A stretch of 6,604 nucleotides of DNA from Propionivibrio sp. (GTDB lineage: Bacteria > Pseudomonadota > Gammaproteobacteria > Burkholderiales > Rhodocyclaceae). Shown in pieces: positions 1-5,747 of this stretch. A program made the translations under genes and the position numbers. Each line of letters begins with the position of its first letter. Position 1 is the stretch's first letter. The stretch is from contig QKII01000044.1 in NCBI GenBank assembly GCA_003249625.1, positions 1 through 6,604 of the forward strand, read 5' to 3'. Below the pieces are notes generated by a model, which saw nothing but the letters and a program-made list of their open reading frames with translations, searched no databases and was not told the origin of the DNA.

Positions 1-16
1 TACTGCAAGACAACTA

Positions 17-35
17 GCCCCTCACAAGGAGGGGC
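17..35 (-). terminator. Possible terminator of the ClC gene
   Basis: A perfect 7-bp inverted repeat (GCCCCTC / GAGGGGC) encloses a 5-base loop. It lies about 65 bases past the stop codon of the ClC gene. Read on the minus strand, the stem is followed by TAGTTGTCTT, which is only moderately T-rich. It could act as a weak intrinsic terminator for the ClC transcript. There is no gene to the left in view, so it could also belong to an element outside the window. Confidence 0.35.
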
Positions 36-65
36 CGGTGTAGAAGCGCTATTCGTATTCCTGAT

Positions 66-85
66 TTGCGCGCAAGCGCGCGCAG
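66..85. other. GC-only hairpin downstream of the ClC gene
   Basis: TGCGCGC (67-73) pairs with GCGCGCA (78-84) around a four-base loop, and the outer T66/G85 can add a wobble pair. On the minus strand the T run precedes the stem rather than following it, so it does not look like a standard intrinsic terminator. It may stabilise the 3' end of the ClC mRNA or be incidental alternating GC sequence. The rest of 1-99 holds no coding sequence that I can support. Confidence 0.3.
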
Positions 86-99
86 AAAAAGCCTGATGG

Positions 100-1506
100 C
101 TACTGCTTTACGCCCCCATCGGGGTGCTCTCCAGCCCCCTCGCCAGTCTCCGCCTTGGATATCAAACCGAGACGCTCCATCTGGATATCCGCCAACGCGC
201 TGTAAAGCGGGGGGCTAAAGAGGCGGGCAATCAGTGACGAAAGCATTGTCACTGCCATCAGGCTGATCACCATTTCATGCCCATCAATCATTTCCATCAC
301 GATGATGAATGAGGTCAACGGTGCCTGGGTCACCGCTGCCAGGAAGCCCGCCATGCACAAGGCATAGATCGACAGCGCGCCGACCGAGCCTAGAAGCGCA
401 TGCACATCCGCGCCGATGCCGACACCAACGGCAAGACTGGGGGCAAAAAGGCCACCGGGGATACCGCTGAGGAAGGAAAAAGCGGTCGCAGCGAATTTCA
501 CCGGGGCGTAATACCATGGCAGGTTCATCAACCCCTCAAGCGTGCTCTGGGTATAGAGGTACCCCGAGCCATGCGCAGCGCCATTGCTAATGGCGCCGAG
601 CAACGCAACCATGAACCCACAAAAGCCAGCCCAATAAAAAGGATGCTGGCGACGAAAGACACTCACCCTGTCCGTCGCTCCAGGCCGTGACGCCCGGACA
701 AAAAGCCGACTGAACAACCCGCCAGAAATCCCACAGGCGAGCGCACACACGAAGACCGGCCAGAGGATGTGGTAATCGATGCTCTCAACCGCCAGGCGCC
801 CGAAGTAGATGTAGTTCCCCTGGATCGAAATGGAAATCAGACCGGCCAGCACGATTGCGGAAATCAGCACCCCGTTGGTCTTTTCTTCAAATCGTTTGCC
901 CAACTCTTCGATTGCAAAAACGACTCCGGCCAGCGGCGTGTTAAATGCCGCAGCGATCCCCGCGGCGCCTCCAGCCAGAATCAAACGCTTGGCAAAGCGC
1001 GGCGAACGGTTGGGAAGAAAACGTCGAAACGCGTACATCATGCTTGCGCCGACCTGCACGGACGGTCCTTCGCGGCCAATCGAGAATCCAGACGCCAGCC
1101 CCGCCACCCCGAGCGCCACCTTGCCGATGGCGATCCTTAGCGAGACAAAGGAACCGACCTTTTCGCCCTCGGCTTCATCCCTGAGCGCCGCGATAACCTG
1201 AGGAATGCCACTGCCTTCCGCTCCGGGAAAGAGTGTGCGCGTCAGCCAGGCGATCGCCAGTCCGACCACCGGACAAAGCAACAGAGGCATCCACCAGAAC
1301 CGCTTGATCCCTTGATTGAAATACTCAATCGCGTATTCCGTGAGACGGGAAAATGCGACAACGACCAATCCAGTAACAAGAGCCGCCAACCAGATCACCG
1401 CCCTTTCTTTCCAGGCCTTACGGTCGGCCAAGCGGTGTCGGGACAGGTGACGGGATAAAACAGTGAGCATTTTGGGAAAACCAGTATCGGGGGATGGGAA
1501 ACGCAT
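100..1506 (-). CDS. ClC-family chloride channel / H+-Cl- antiporter
   Basis: A polytopic inner-membrane protein of 468 residues that moves chloride, probably in exchange for protons. The signature motifs of the family are present in order: GSGIP at 98-102 (the anion-coordinating serine S99), GREGP at 144-148 (gating glutamate E146), FNTPLAG at 189-194 onward, IEEL at 199-202 (E201 corresponds to the internal proton glutamate E203 of E. coli ClC-ec1), GGLFAP at 351-356, and PLYSA at 433-437 (Y435, the counterpart of ClC-ec1 Y445). Both the gating and proton glutamates are present, so I infer an antiporter and not a pure channel. The length fits ClC-ec1 (473), and there are no C-terminal CBS domains. 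The frame is open upstream to 1668, but that extension is arginine-rich, non-membrane and runs into the divergent gene. I chose the ATG at 1506, which has a weak AGG nine bases upstream; the ATG at 1470 is a real alternative (456 residues). The gene is divergent from the AbrB-family gene. Confidence 0.93.
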   Translation of the reverse strand: MRFPSPDTGFPKMLTVLSRHLSRHRLADRKAWKERAVIWLAALVTGLVVVAFSRLTEYAIEYFNQGIKRFWWMPLLLCPVVGLAIAWLTRTLFPGAEGSGIPQVIAALRDEAEGEKVGSFVSLRIAIGKVALGVAGLASGFSIGREGPSVQVGASMMYAFRRFLPNRSPRFAKRLILAGGAAGIAAAFNTPLAGVVFAIEELGKRFEEKTNGVLISAIVLAGLISISIQGNYIYFGRLAVESIDYHILWPVFVCALACGISGGLFSRLFVRASRPGATDRVSVFRRQHPFYWAGFCGFMVALLGAISNGAAHGSGYLYTQSTLEGLMNLPWYYAPVKFAATAFSFLSGIPGGLFAPSLAVGVGIGADVHALLGSVGALSIYALCMAGFLAAVTQAPLTSFIIVMEMIDGHEMVISLMAVTMLSSLIARLFSPPLYSALADIQMERLGLISKAETGEGAGEHPDGGVKQ

Positions 1507-1507
1507 A

Positions 1508-1513
1508 ATTATA
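1508..1513 (-). promoter_or_regulatory. Possible -10 box for the ClC gene
   Basis: The minus strand reads a perfect TATAAT two bases before the ATG at 1506. No recognisable -35 hexamer lies 15 to 18 bases upstream. If this is a real -10, transcription would begin near 1501, inside the codons after the 1506 ATG, and translation would have to use the ATG at 1470. It may equally be chance, so it matters mainly for the start-codon question. Confidence 0.25.
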
Positions 1514-1558
1514 CGCCTGCACTTTTTACGCTCGCCTCCCCCAATCTGATCGTTCCGG

Positions 1559-1588
1559 ATCACAACCGGAGAGACCCCCGCGTATAAT
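1559..1588 (+). promoter_or_regulatory. Possible promoter of the AbrB-family gene
   Basis: A perfect TATAAT at 1583-1588 is preceded, 18 bases upstream, by ATCACA at 1559-1564, which matches 4 of 6 positions of the TTGACA consensus. The predicted transcription start is near 1595, giving a leader of about 60 bases to the ATG at 1658. The -10 is convincing and the -35 is weak. The rest of the divergent intergenic region shows no clear operator palindrome. Confidence 0.4.
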
Positions 1589-1657
1589 GCCGCTCGCCCT
1601 TCCCCTTTATTCGCCTTGCACCTGCCCCGACAAGCCGATTGCAGGCGTTCTTTCCCG

Positions 1658-2761
1658 ATGACCGACATGCACGCTCAAGGCAGCCGCTTCCCGTCCCTGA
1701 ACGGACGACCGCGTTTGGTTCACTGGTGCACCCTGCTCGCCCTGACGATCGCCTTCGCCGTACTTTTCGACGCCGTCAGGCTGCCCGCGGCGCTCCTGCT
1801 GGGCGCCATGCTGGGGGCAATTCTGGTCGCCATCACGGACGGAACGCCGCGGATTCCCCGCCGGGCTTTCATCGTCGCACAAGGGGTAATCGGCTGCCTG
1901 GTCACCCGCAGCATCACGCCGGAAATTCTCGTATCACTGCACAACGACTGGTTGATCTTCTTTTCGGTGACCATCACTGTCATCCTCGTCTGCGCGGGCA
2001 TGGGCTGGGTTCTTGCGCGGAAGCAACTCCTGCCGGGTACCACGGCCATCTGGGCCTGCTCGCCAGGAGGCGCATCAGTCATGACGCTGATGTCCGATGC
2101 GTACGGTGGCGATATGCGACTCGTCGCAGTGATGCAATACCTGCGTGTCATCATAGTCACCGTACTGGCAACCGTCGTCGCTCACTTCTGGATGGGCGGC
2201 ACACAGAGTTGCCAAAGCATCTTCGCCGATTGGCTGGCGCCGGTTGCGTGGCTCGACCTCGGGGGAACATTGCTACTCGCGACAGCGGGTTCGCTGATTG
2301 CACAACACCTCAAGATCCCCGGCGGGGCCCTGCTCGGGCCGATGCTCATCGGCGCCACACTGCAGGCCAACGGCATCATGCGTATCGTCCTCCCCCCGTG
2401 GATTCTTGCGCCAACCTATATCGCGCTGGGCTGGACCATCGGATTGCGCTTTTCACGACAGACACTCGGACAGGCGGCGCGCGCCCTGCCGTCGATGATC
2501 GTCTCGATCGCCGGTCTGGTTCTCGCCTGTGCCGGCATCGCCGTAATCGTCGCTCACCTGACCCATCTCGATCCACTTACCGCCTACCTGGCGACCAGCC
2601 CCGGCGGACTCGATTCAGTCGCTGTCATTGCGGCTTCATCAAGCGTTAATGTTCCTTTCGTAATGGCCTTTCAGACGGCACGTTTTCTCATGGTCGTACT
2701 CACCGGGCCAGCGCTGGCGAAATACATGGCCCGCCGCCTGCAGAAAGACAGTAATACCTGA
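1658..2761 (+). CDS. AbrB-family (duplicated domain) integral membrane protein
   Basis: A hydrophobic protein of 367 residues with roughly ten membrane segments, belonging to the family of E. coli AbrB (YbgQ), sometimes misnamed 'ammonia monooxygenase'. The family's transported substrate is not established, so I give no substrate. The internal duplication is visible. LPAALLLGAMLGA (42-54) corresponds to IPGGALLGPMLIGA (220-233). The SPGGAS segment (135-140), leading into a MQYLRV stretch, corresponds to SPGGLDS (314-320) leading into FQTARF. I take the ATG at 1658 as the start. The frame also allows a TTG at 1616, but its extra 14 residues are polar and not family-like. No strong Shine-Dalgarno precedes either start. 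The name must not be confused with the Bacillus DNA-binding regulator AbrB, to which this protein is unrelated. It is divergent from the ClC gene and convergent with the thi operon. Confidence 0.85.
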   Translation: MTDMHAQGSRFPSLNGRPRLVHWCTLLALTIAFAVLFDAVRLPAALLLGAMLGAILVAITDGTPRIPRRAFIVAQGVIGCLVTRSITPEILVSLHNDWLIFFSVTITVILVCAGMGWVLARKQLLPGTTAIWACSPGGASVMTLMSDAYGGDMRLVAVMQYLRVIIVTVLATVVAHFWMGGTQSCQSIFADWLAPVAWLDLGGTLLLATAGSLIAQHLKIPGGALLGPMLIGATLQANGIMRIVLPPWILAPTYIALGWTIGLRFSRQTLGQAARALPSMIVSIAGLVLACAGIAVIVAHLTHLDPLTAYLATSPGGLDSVAVIAASSSVNVPFVMAFQTARFLMVVLTGPALAKYMARRLQKDSNT

Positions 2762-2765
2762 CCCC

Positions 2766-2805
2766 TCTCGGTTACGAGACGAACCGCCCCCGGCGTTCGC
2801 CGGGG
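2766..2805. terminator. Two hairpins between convergent genes
   Basis: TCTCG/CGAGA (2766-2779, loop GTTA) is followed by a 7-bp stem CCCCGGC/GCCGGGG (2788-2805, loop GTTC). They fill the 63-base gap between the ends of the AbrB-family gene and thiF. Neither has a T run on either strand, so the second could be a weak bidirectional terminator or simply a 3'-end-protecting hairpin. Confidence 0.4.
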
Positions 2806-2824
2806 TGACGGATTCAGTGCTGCG

Positions 2825-3364
2825 CTAGAAAGCCCCTATTTCCTTGAGGATAAACGCACTCATATGGCTGGCCACGGCGACGACCTTGTGTGAAAAAAGC
2901 GGCCAGTCGGAACAATCGCTGACGAAGTCGCCGACGATGTGCGCGCGCCCGGCCCTGCGCCAGTGGATGCCGTCGAGCGAGCCACCAGCGACTCCGGAAG
3001 CCGAGACGACAAGCTGATGGCTTGCCAGACACTCCATCAGCATTTTCTTCGCCATCGCCTTGTCGAAACCCTCGACGACGAGGTCGCAGCCACCGAACAG
3101 CGCCTTGCAGTTGGACTCATCAACGCGTTCGAAGATTGCATCGACCTCCAGGTCGGGCCGGATGCGCTGCAGGTTTTCGCGCAAGGCCTCGACCTTCGGA
3201 CGGCCAATCTGGTCCTGAAAGAAAAACTGCCGGTTGAGATTCGACGGCTCGACGCGGTCGAAGTCGACGATGCGCAACGCCTTGACACCACTGCGCACAA
3301 GATTCAACGCGACATTGGAGCCGATCCCGCCGACACCGGCGATGCCAATTTTCTCGATTTTCAC
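2825..3364 (-). CDS. thiF: ThiS adenylyltransferase ThiF, short 'family 2' type
   Basis: An E1-like enzyme of 179 residues that uses ATP to adenylate the C-terminal glycine of ThiS, preparing it to receive sulfur for the thiazole of thiamine. The nucleotide-binding loop GxGGxGS lies at 10-16 and the acidic pocket IVDFD at 32-36. SNLNRQ follows at 41-46 (R45), then K57 and D101, matching the ATP-handling Arg, Lys and Asp of MoeB/ThiF. It is much shorter than E. coli ThiF (about 250 residues) and lacks the CxxC pairs of the zinc site. The tail (HIVGDF at 142-147, then VVAVASH at 161-167) resembles the short ThiF found with ThiH in clostridia. Start: the GTG at 3364 has GGGAGG seven bases upstream and overlaps the thiH stop as GTGA. 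An in-frame TTG at 3379 would add five residues but removes that spacing. It is the last gene of the thi operon. Confidence 0.88.
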   Translation of the reverse strand: MKIEKIGIAGVGGIGSNVALNLVRSGVKALRIVDFDRVEPSNLNRQFFFQDQIGRPKVEALRENLQRIRPDLEVDAIFERVDESNCKALFGGCDLVVEGFDKAMAKKMLMECLASHQLVVSASGVAGGSLDGIHWRRAGRAHIVGDFVSDCSDWPLFSHKVVAVASHMSAFILKEIGAF

Positions 3365-4479
3365 AACGCTGCCTCCCAATCCTTGAATACGGGTTGATAA
3401 CGTCGGGCGACAATGGCGGCGGCGACTTCATCGACACTGCGCTCGTCTGTGATCTCGAACTGCAGCGCCGAATCCGACTGCTGCTGGATCGGAACGGCGT
3501 AACCGCCGACCCCGGTACTCGACCCTGCCGAGAAGCGTGTAGCGCCAAGCGTGAGCAAGCGGTCGCGGAACTCGGCCCGCTCGCGCGTCGACAAGGTAAT
3601 CCCGGCACGCGGCAGGAAAACGCGCAGCGCCGTCATCAACTGCACGAAGAGGCGGTCGCCGACGAGCTGCACTGCCGAAAACCCGCCTTCTGCCTCGTTG
3701 ATGCGCGGCAATGACACCGCCACTTCCGTCCGCAGAAAGCGGTCCTCAAGGTAGCGAGCATGCAAGCCGGCAAAGAACATCTCACGGCGCGGTTCAGCCA
3801 ACCCGAGCAAGGGACCGATATTGACCGTACGCAAACCCGCCTCGGCGGCGCGTGCCGGCGCATCGAGACGCCAGGCGAAATCGCGCTTCTTTCCGCCAAG
3901 GTGCACCGCCTTGTAAACCACCTGATCGTAGGTCTCCTGAAAGACGGTCATCCCGTCCACGCCCGCGGCCTTCAGTTGCGCGTACTCCTCGGTGTGCAGC
4001 GGGTAGATCTCGATCGCCACCGACGCGAAGTGCTTCTTGAGCAGCGCTACCGCCTCGCACAAGTACTCGGGCGGCGTCGTGCGCCGATCTTCGCCGGTGA
4101 GGATCAACACGTGTTGCATGCCGGTGCGTGCAATCGCCTCGGCCTCGCGTTCGATCTCGGCAAGCGAGAGGACACGGCGCGGGATTTCGTTGGTGACGTT
4201 GAAGCCGCAGTAGGCGCAGCGGTTCTTGCAGTGGTTGGACAGATAGAGCGGGATGAACATCTGGATCGTCCGCCCGAAGTGTTGCACGGTCAGTTGTTGG
4301 GCCCGTTGCGCGATGGCTTCGAGATGATCGCCGGCACGCGCGCTGAGCAAGGTCAGGAAATCCATCGTGCTTGGCGAGTCCTTGCCCAAGGCGCGGGAGA
4401 CGTCCGCGTCGGTCACGCCGGCGAAGAAGCGATCGAAGTCAAAACCCTGATATTCGGCGAGCCATTCCTGAAACGACAT
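3361..4479 (-). CDS. thiH: 2-iminoacetate synthase ThiH (radical SAM)
   Basis: A radical SAM enzyme of 372 residues that cleaves tyrosine at the Calpha-Cbeta bond, giving p-cresol and dehydroglycine (2-iminoacetate), the C2-N unit of the thiamine thiazole. The CxxxCxxC cluster motif is CKNRCAYC, with C84, C88 and C91 as ligands of the [4Fe-4S] cluster that binds SAM. The aromatic residue before the last cysteine (Y90) is typical of the superfamily. Length matches E. coli ThiH (377). The frame runs upstream to 4734, but that stretch is antiparallel-free overlap with thiG and is arginine/glycine-rich nonsense. The ATG at 4479 has AGGAGG at good spacing, and that site starts within the thiG stop codon. 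The end overlaps the thiF start by four bases. ThiH is the oxygen-sensitive alternative to the flavin oxidase ThiO, so its presence suggests growth with little or no oxygen. Confidence 0.96.
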   Translation of the reverse strand: MSFQEWLAEYQGFDFDRFFAGVTDADVSRALGKDSPSTMDFLTLLSARAGDHLEAIAQRAQQLTVQHFGRTIQMFIPLYLSNHCKNRCAYCGFNVTNEIPRRVLSLAEIEREAEAIARTGMQHVLILTGEDRRTTPPEYLCEAVALLKKHFASVAIEIYPLHTEEYAQLKAAGVDGMTVFQETYDQVVYKAVHLGGKKRDFAWRLDAPARAAEAGLRTVNIGPLLGLAEPRREMFFAGLHARYLEDRFLRTEVAVSLPRINEAEGGFSAVQLVGDRLFVQLMTALRVFLPRAGITLSTRERAEFRDRLLTLGATRFSAGSSTGVGGYAVPIQQQSDSALQFEITDERSVDEVAAAIVARRYQPVFKDWEAAL

Positions 4480-4487
4480 GCTCCCTC

Positions 4488-5261
4488 CTAATCGTCGAGA
4501 AAACCGGTGAGCGGCGAGGAGGCCTGCGCCGTCGCCGATTCGGCGGCAAGATCCGCCAGGAAGGCCATCCGTCCTGCTTCGACAGCAAGCGAGAACGCCC
4601 GACCTGTCGCTGCCGGGTCGGATGCCGTGGCGATGGCCGTATTGACCAACACCGCCGCCGCGCCCATTTCCATCGCCGCCGCCGCGTGCGACGGTCGGCC
4701 AATGCCGGCATCGACAATGATCGGAAGGCGGCAATGCGCAATCAGCAACTCGATGAGCATCTTTGTTTCAAGCCCGCGATTGGTGCCGATCGGCGCACCG
4801 AGCGGCATGACGGCCGCCGCGCCAACGTCTTCCAACCGTTTGGCCAGCGTGAGATCGGGCAAGACATACGGGAGCACGACGAAGCCCTCGCGCGCGAGGA
4901 TTTCCGTCGCCTTCAGCGTCTCCCAGTTGTCCGGCATCAGCGTCTTCATGTCGGTGATCACTTCGATCTTGATGAAGTCGCCGCAGCCGGCCGCCCGCGC
5001 GATGCGCGCGATGCGCACAGCCTGCTCGGCGTCCCGCGCCCCCGAGGTGTTCGGCAAGAGCGTTACGTTCTTGGGAATGAAGTCGAGGATGTTCTCGGCG
5101 CGGCCCGACTGATCGACACGGCGCAGCGCCACGGTGATCATCTGCGAGCCGCTCGCCGCGAGCATCTCCGGAATCTGGTCGTTGCAGGCGAACTTGCCTG
5201 TTCCGGTGAACAGGCGGTTGGTGAAACGCACCCCGCCCAGGATCAATGCGTCATCGCTCAT
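4488..5261 (-). CDS. thiG: Thiazole synthase ThiG
   Basis: A cytosolic TIM-barrel enzyme of 257 residues. It forms a Schiff base with 1-deoxy-D-xylulose 5-phosphate, takes sulfur from ThiS thiocarboxylate, and condenses with dehydroglycine to give the thiazole phosphate. Seen in the sequence: TGTGKF near 19-24, the strand FIKIEVI with the predicted Schiff-base lysine K98 and E100, the [16 protein letters not shown] helix region near 70-85, [11 protein letters not shown] near 153-163, and the phosphate-binding [11 protein letters not shown] region in the C-terminal half. Length is normal for the family. The ATG at 5261 is three bases after the thiS stop, and its ribosome binding site GGGGGAGG is formed by the last codons of thiS. 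An 8-base gap separates it from thiH. ThiG works in complex with ThiS, and with ThiH in bacteria that use ThiH. Confidence 0.97.
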   Translation of the reverse strand: MSDDALILGGVRFTNRLFTGTGKFACNDQIPEMLAASGSQMITVALRRVDQSGRAENILDFIPKNVTLLPNTSGARDAEQAVRIARIARAAGCGDFIKIEVITDMKTLMPDNWETLKATEILAREGFVVLPYVLPDLTLAKRLEDVGAAAVMPLGAPIGTNRGLETKMLIELLIAHCRLPIIVDAGIGRPSHAAAAMEMGAAAVLVNTAIATASDPAATGRAFSLAVEAGRMAFLADLAAESATAQASSPLTGFLDD

Positions 5262-5264
5262 CGC

Positions 5265-5471
5265 TCAACCTCCCCCGACGAAGGACAGAAGTTCGAGACG
5301 GTCGCCGGAAACGAGCGAGGTGGTCGCCCATTCCCCCTGCGGCACGATGCGCCGGTTGAGCTCGACGACCAGTGAAGCGGCCGGCAAACCCTTCGCCTGG
5401 ACGAAATCGGCAAGCGATGCAGACGACGCGAACGGGGTGTTTTCCGGCGCGCCATTGATGATCAGTTCCAT
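5265..5471 (-). CDS. thiS: Sulfur carrier protein ThiS
   Basis: A ubiquitin-like protein of 68 residues, the usual size for ThiS. It carries sulfur as a C-terminal thiocarboxylate to ThiG. The diagnostic features are the N-terminal strand MELIINGAPE, the SLVVELNRRIVP strand near 33-44, GDRLELLSFVGGG at the end, and the exposed terminal Gly-Gly that ThiF adenylates. The frame is open further upstream to 5591, but that region is the riboswitch and terminator. Of the two nearby ATGs, 5471 has GGGAG six bases upstream, whereas the one at 5477 would abut its ribosome binding site with no spacing, so I chose 5471. It is the first gene of the thi operon, and its last codons double as the ribosome binding site of thiG. 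Confidence 0.95.
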   Translation of the reverse strand: MELIINGAPENTPFASSASLADFVQAKGLPAASLVVELNRRIVPQGEWATTSLVSGDRLELLSFVGGG

Positions 5472-5495
5472 AGACATCTCCCAAAGGACCAATGA

Positions 5496-5533
5496 AAAAG
5501 CCGCTTGTCCCTGAGGAAGGGCAAGCGGCTTTT
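5496..5533 (-). terminator. Riboswitch-controlled intrinsic terminator
   Basis: A 12-bp stem, AAAAGCCGCTTG paired with CAAGCGGCTTTT, is extended inward by a CCC/GGG pairing next to a single unpaired base. On the minus strand it ends in TTTTT followed by CATT, a strong Rho-independent terminator. It sits between the TPP aptamer and thiS, ending about 25 bases before the thiS start, so termination here would shut off the whole operon. The stem also carries A-rich and T-rich flanks on both sides, so it could stop plus-strand transcripts too. Confidence 0.9.
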
Positions 5534-5584
5534 CGGGAGCCTGGAACCGGAAACATGAGCAGCAGAAACCGGATCGTCTTGACT

Positions 5585-5670
5585 TGTCCACTTCCCTTCG
5601 CCGGCATTACCCGGATCAGGTTCATAGGGTTGGACAGAGTCCTCTCAGCAACTACGCACCCCTAGCGACA
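5585..5670 (-). ncRNA. TPP riboswitch aptamer (THI box)
   Basis: The minus strand carries the conserved THI-box elements in order: GGGGTGC (5657-5663), CTGAGA (5643-5648), then ACCCTATGAACCTGATC, then GGGTAATGCCGGCGAAGGGA. These are the pyrimidine- and pyrophosphate-sensing arms of the thiamine pyrophosphate aptamer. Helix P1 can be drawn between 5664-5670 (TGTCGCT) and 5585-5592 (AGTGGACA) with one bulged G. P2 forms between GGGGT and ACCCT, a distal P3 stem is GGAC/GTCC, and P5 closes with CCGG/CCGG. Because an intrinsic terminator follows, I infer transcriptional control: bound TPP stabilises P1 and leads to termination before thiS. The aptamer start coincides with the predicted transcription start. 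Confidence 0.97.
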
Positions 5671-5675
5671 GAGGG

Positions 5676-5705
5676 GTTATAGCCGGCAAGGCCTTTGGGT
5701 GTCAA
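5676..5705 (-). promoter_or_regulatory. Promoter of the thiSGHF operon
   Basis: The minus strand reads a perfect TTGACA -35 box (5700-5705), an 18-base spacer, and TATAAC (5676-5681), which differs from TATAAT in one base. The predicted transcription start is near 5669-5670, the first base of aptamer helix P1, so the transcript would begin with the riboswitch. The -35 box overlaps the downstream arm of the hairpin that follows sucD. This is a textbook sigma70-type promoter by sequence. Confidence 0.82.
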
Positions 5706-5734
5706 GGCCGGCAGCGAACTCGCCGCCGGCCTTG
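5703..5734 (-). terminator. 3' hairpin after sucD
   Basis: CAAGGCCGGC (5703-5712) pairs perfectly with GCCGGCCTTG (5725-5734), and the inner GCGA/TCGC can pair too, giving a nearly continuous stem with a very small loop. It begins 14 bases past the sucD stop. There is no T run after it on the minus strand (GACACCC follows), so it may be a weak or factor-assisted terminator, or a stabilising 3' hairpin for the sucD mRNA. It overlaps the -35 box of the thi promoter. Confidence 0.55.
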
Positions 5735-5747
5735 CGACGCGAAACGT

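Larger units (their letters stand above)
2825..5670 (-). other. thiSGHF thiazole-biosynthesis operon
   Basis: One promoter, one TPP riboswitch and four same-strand genes with gaps of 3 bases (thiS-thiG), 8 bases (thiG-thiH) and a 4-base overlap (thiH-thiF) make a single transcription unit. The set covers sulfur carrier, its activating enzyme, the dehydroglycine source and the thiazole synthase. Genes for the pyrimidine branch (thiC, thiD), for coupling (thiE), and for the sulfur donor (IscS-type cysteine desulfurase) are not here and must be elsewhere in the genome. Confidence 0.9.

Noticed and set aside
66..85. Alternating GC repeat as a simple-sequence or recombination element
   Set aside because: It is only about 20 bases long and is explained by a small hairpin. 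Nothing mobile or repeated accompanies it.
1507..1668. N-terminal extension of the ClC protein by 54 residues
   Set aside because: It would overlap the start of the divergent gene and both promoter-like boxes. The residues are basic and not part of the ClC fold.
1639..2649. A 336-codon frame on the plus strand in another phase over the AbrB-family gene
   Set aside because: The product is arginine/histidine-rich with no membrane segments, whereas the other phase gives a well-formed duplicated membrane protein.
3760..4491. A 243-codon open frame on the plus strand opposite thiH
   Set aside because: It mirrors thiH codon structure, has no ribosome binding site or family resemblance, and thiH on the other strand has its cluster motif and full length.
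4480..4734. N-terminal extension of ThiH by 85 residues
   Set aside because: It overlaps thiG out of phase, is compositionally unlike a protein, and the ATG at 4479 has a strong ribosome binding site and matches the family length.
4371..5375. A 334-codon open frame on the plus strand opposite thiG and thiH
   Set aside because: It is antisense to two clearly identified enzymes, is rich in arginine and of low complexity, and crosses their boundary. Long antisense frames are expected at this GC content.
5472..5625. Upstream in-frame extension of thiS and an alternative small frame beginning in the leader
   Set aside because: The region is the TPP aptamer and its terminator. The extension has no family resemblance, and thiS with its ribosome binding site starts at 5471.
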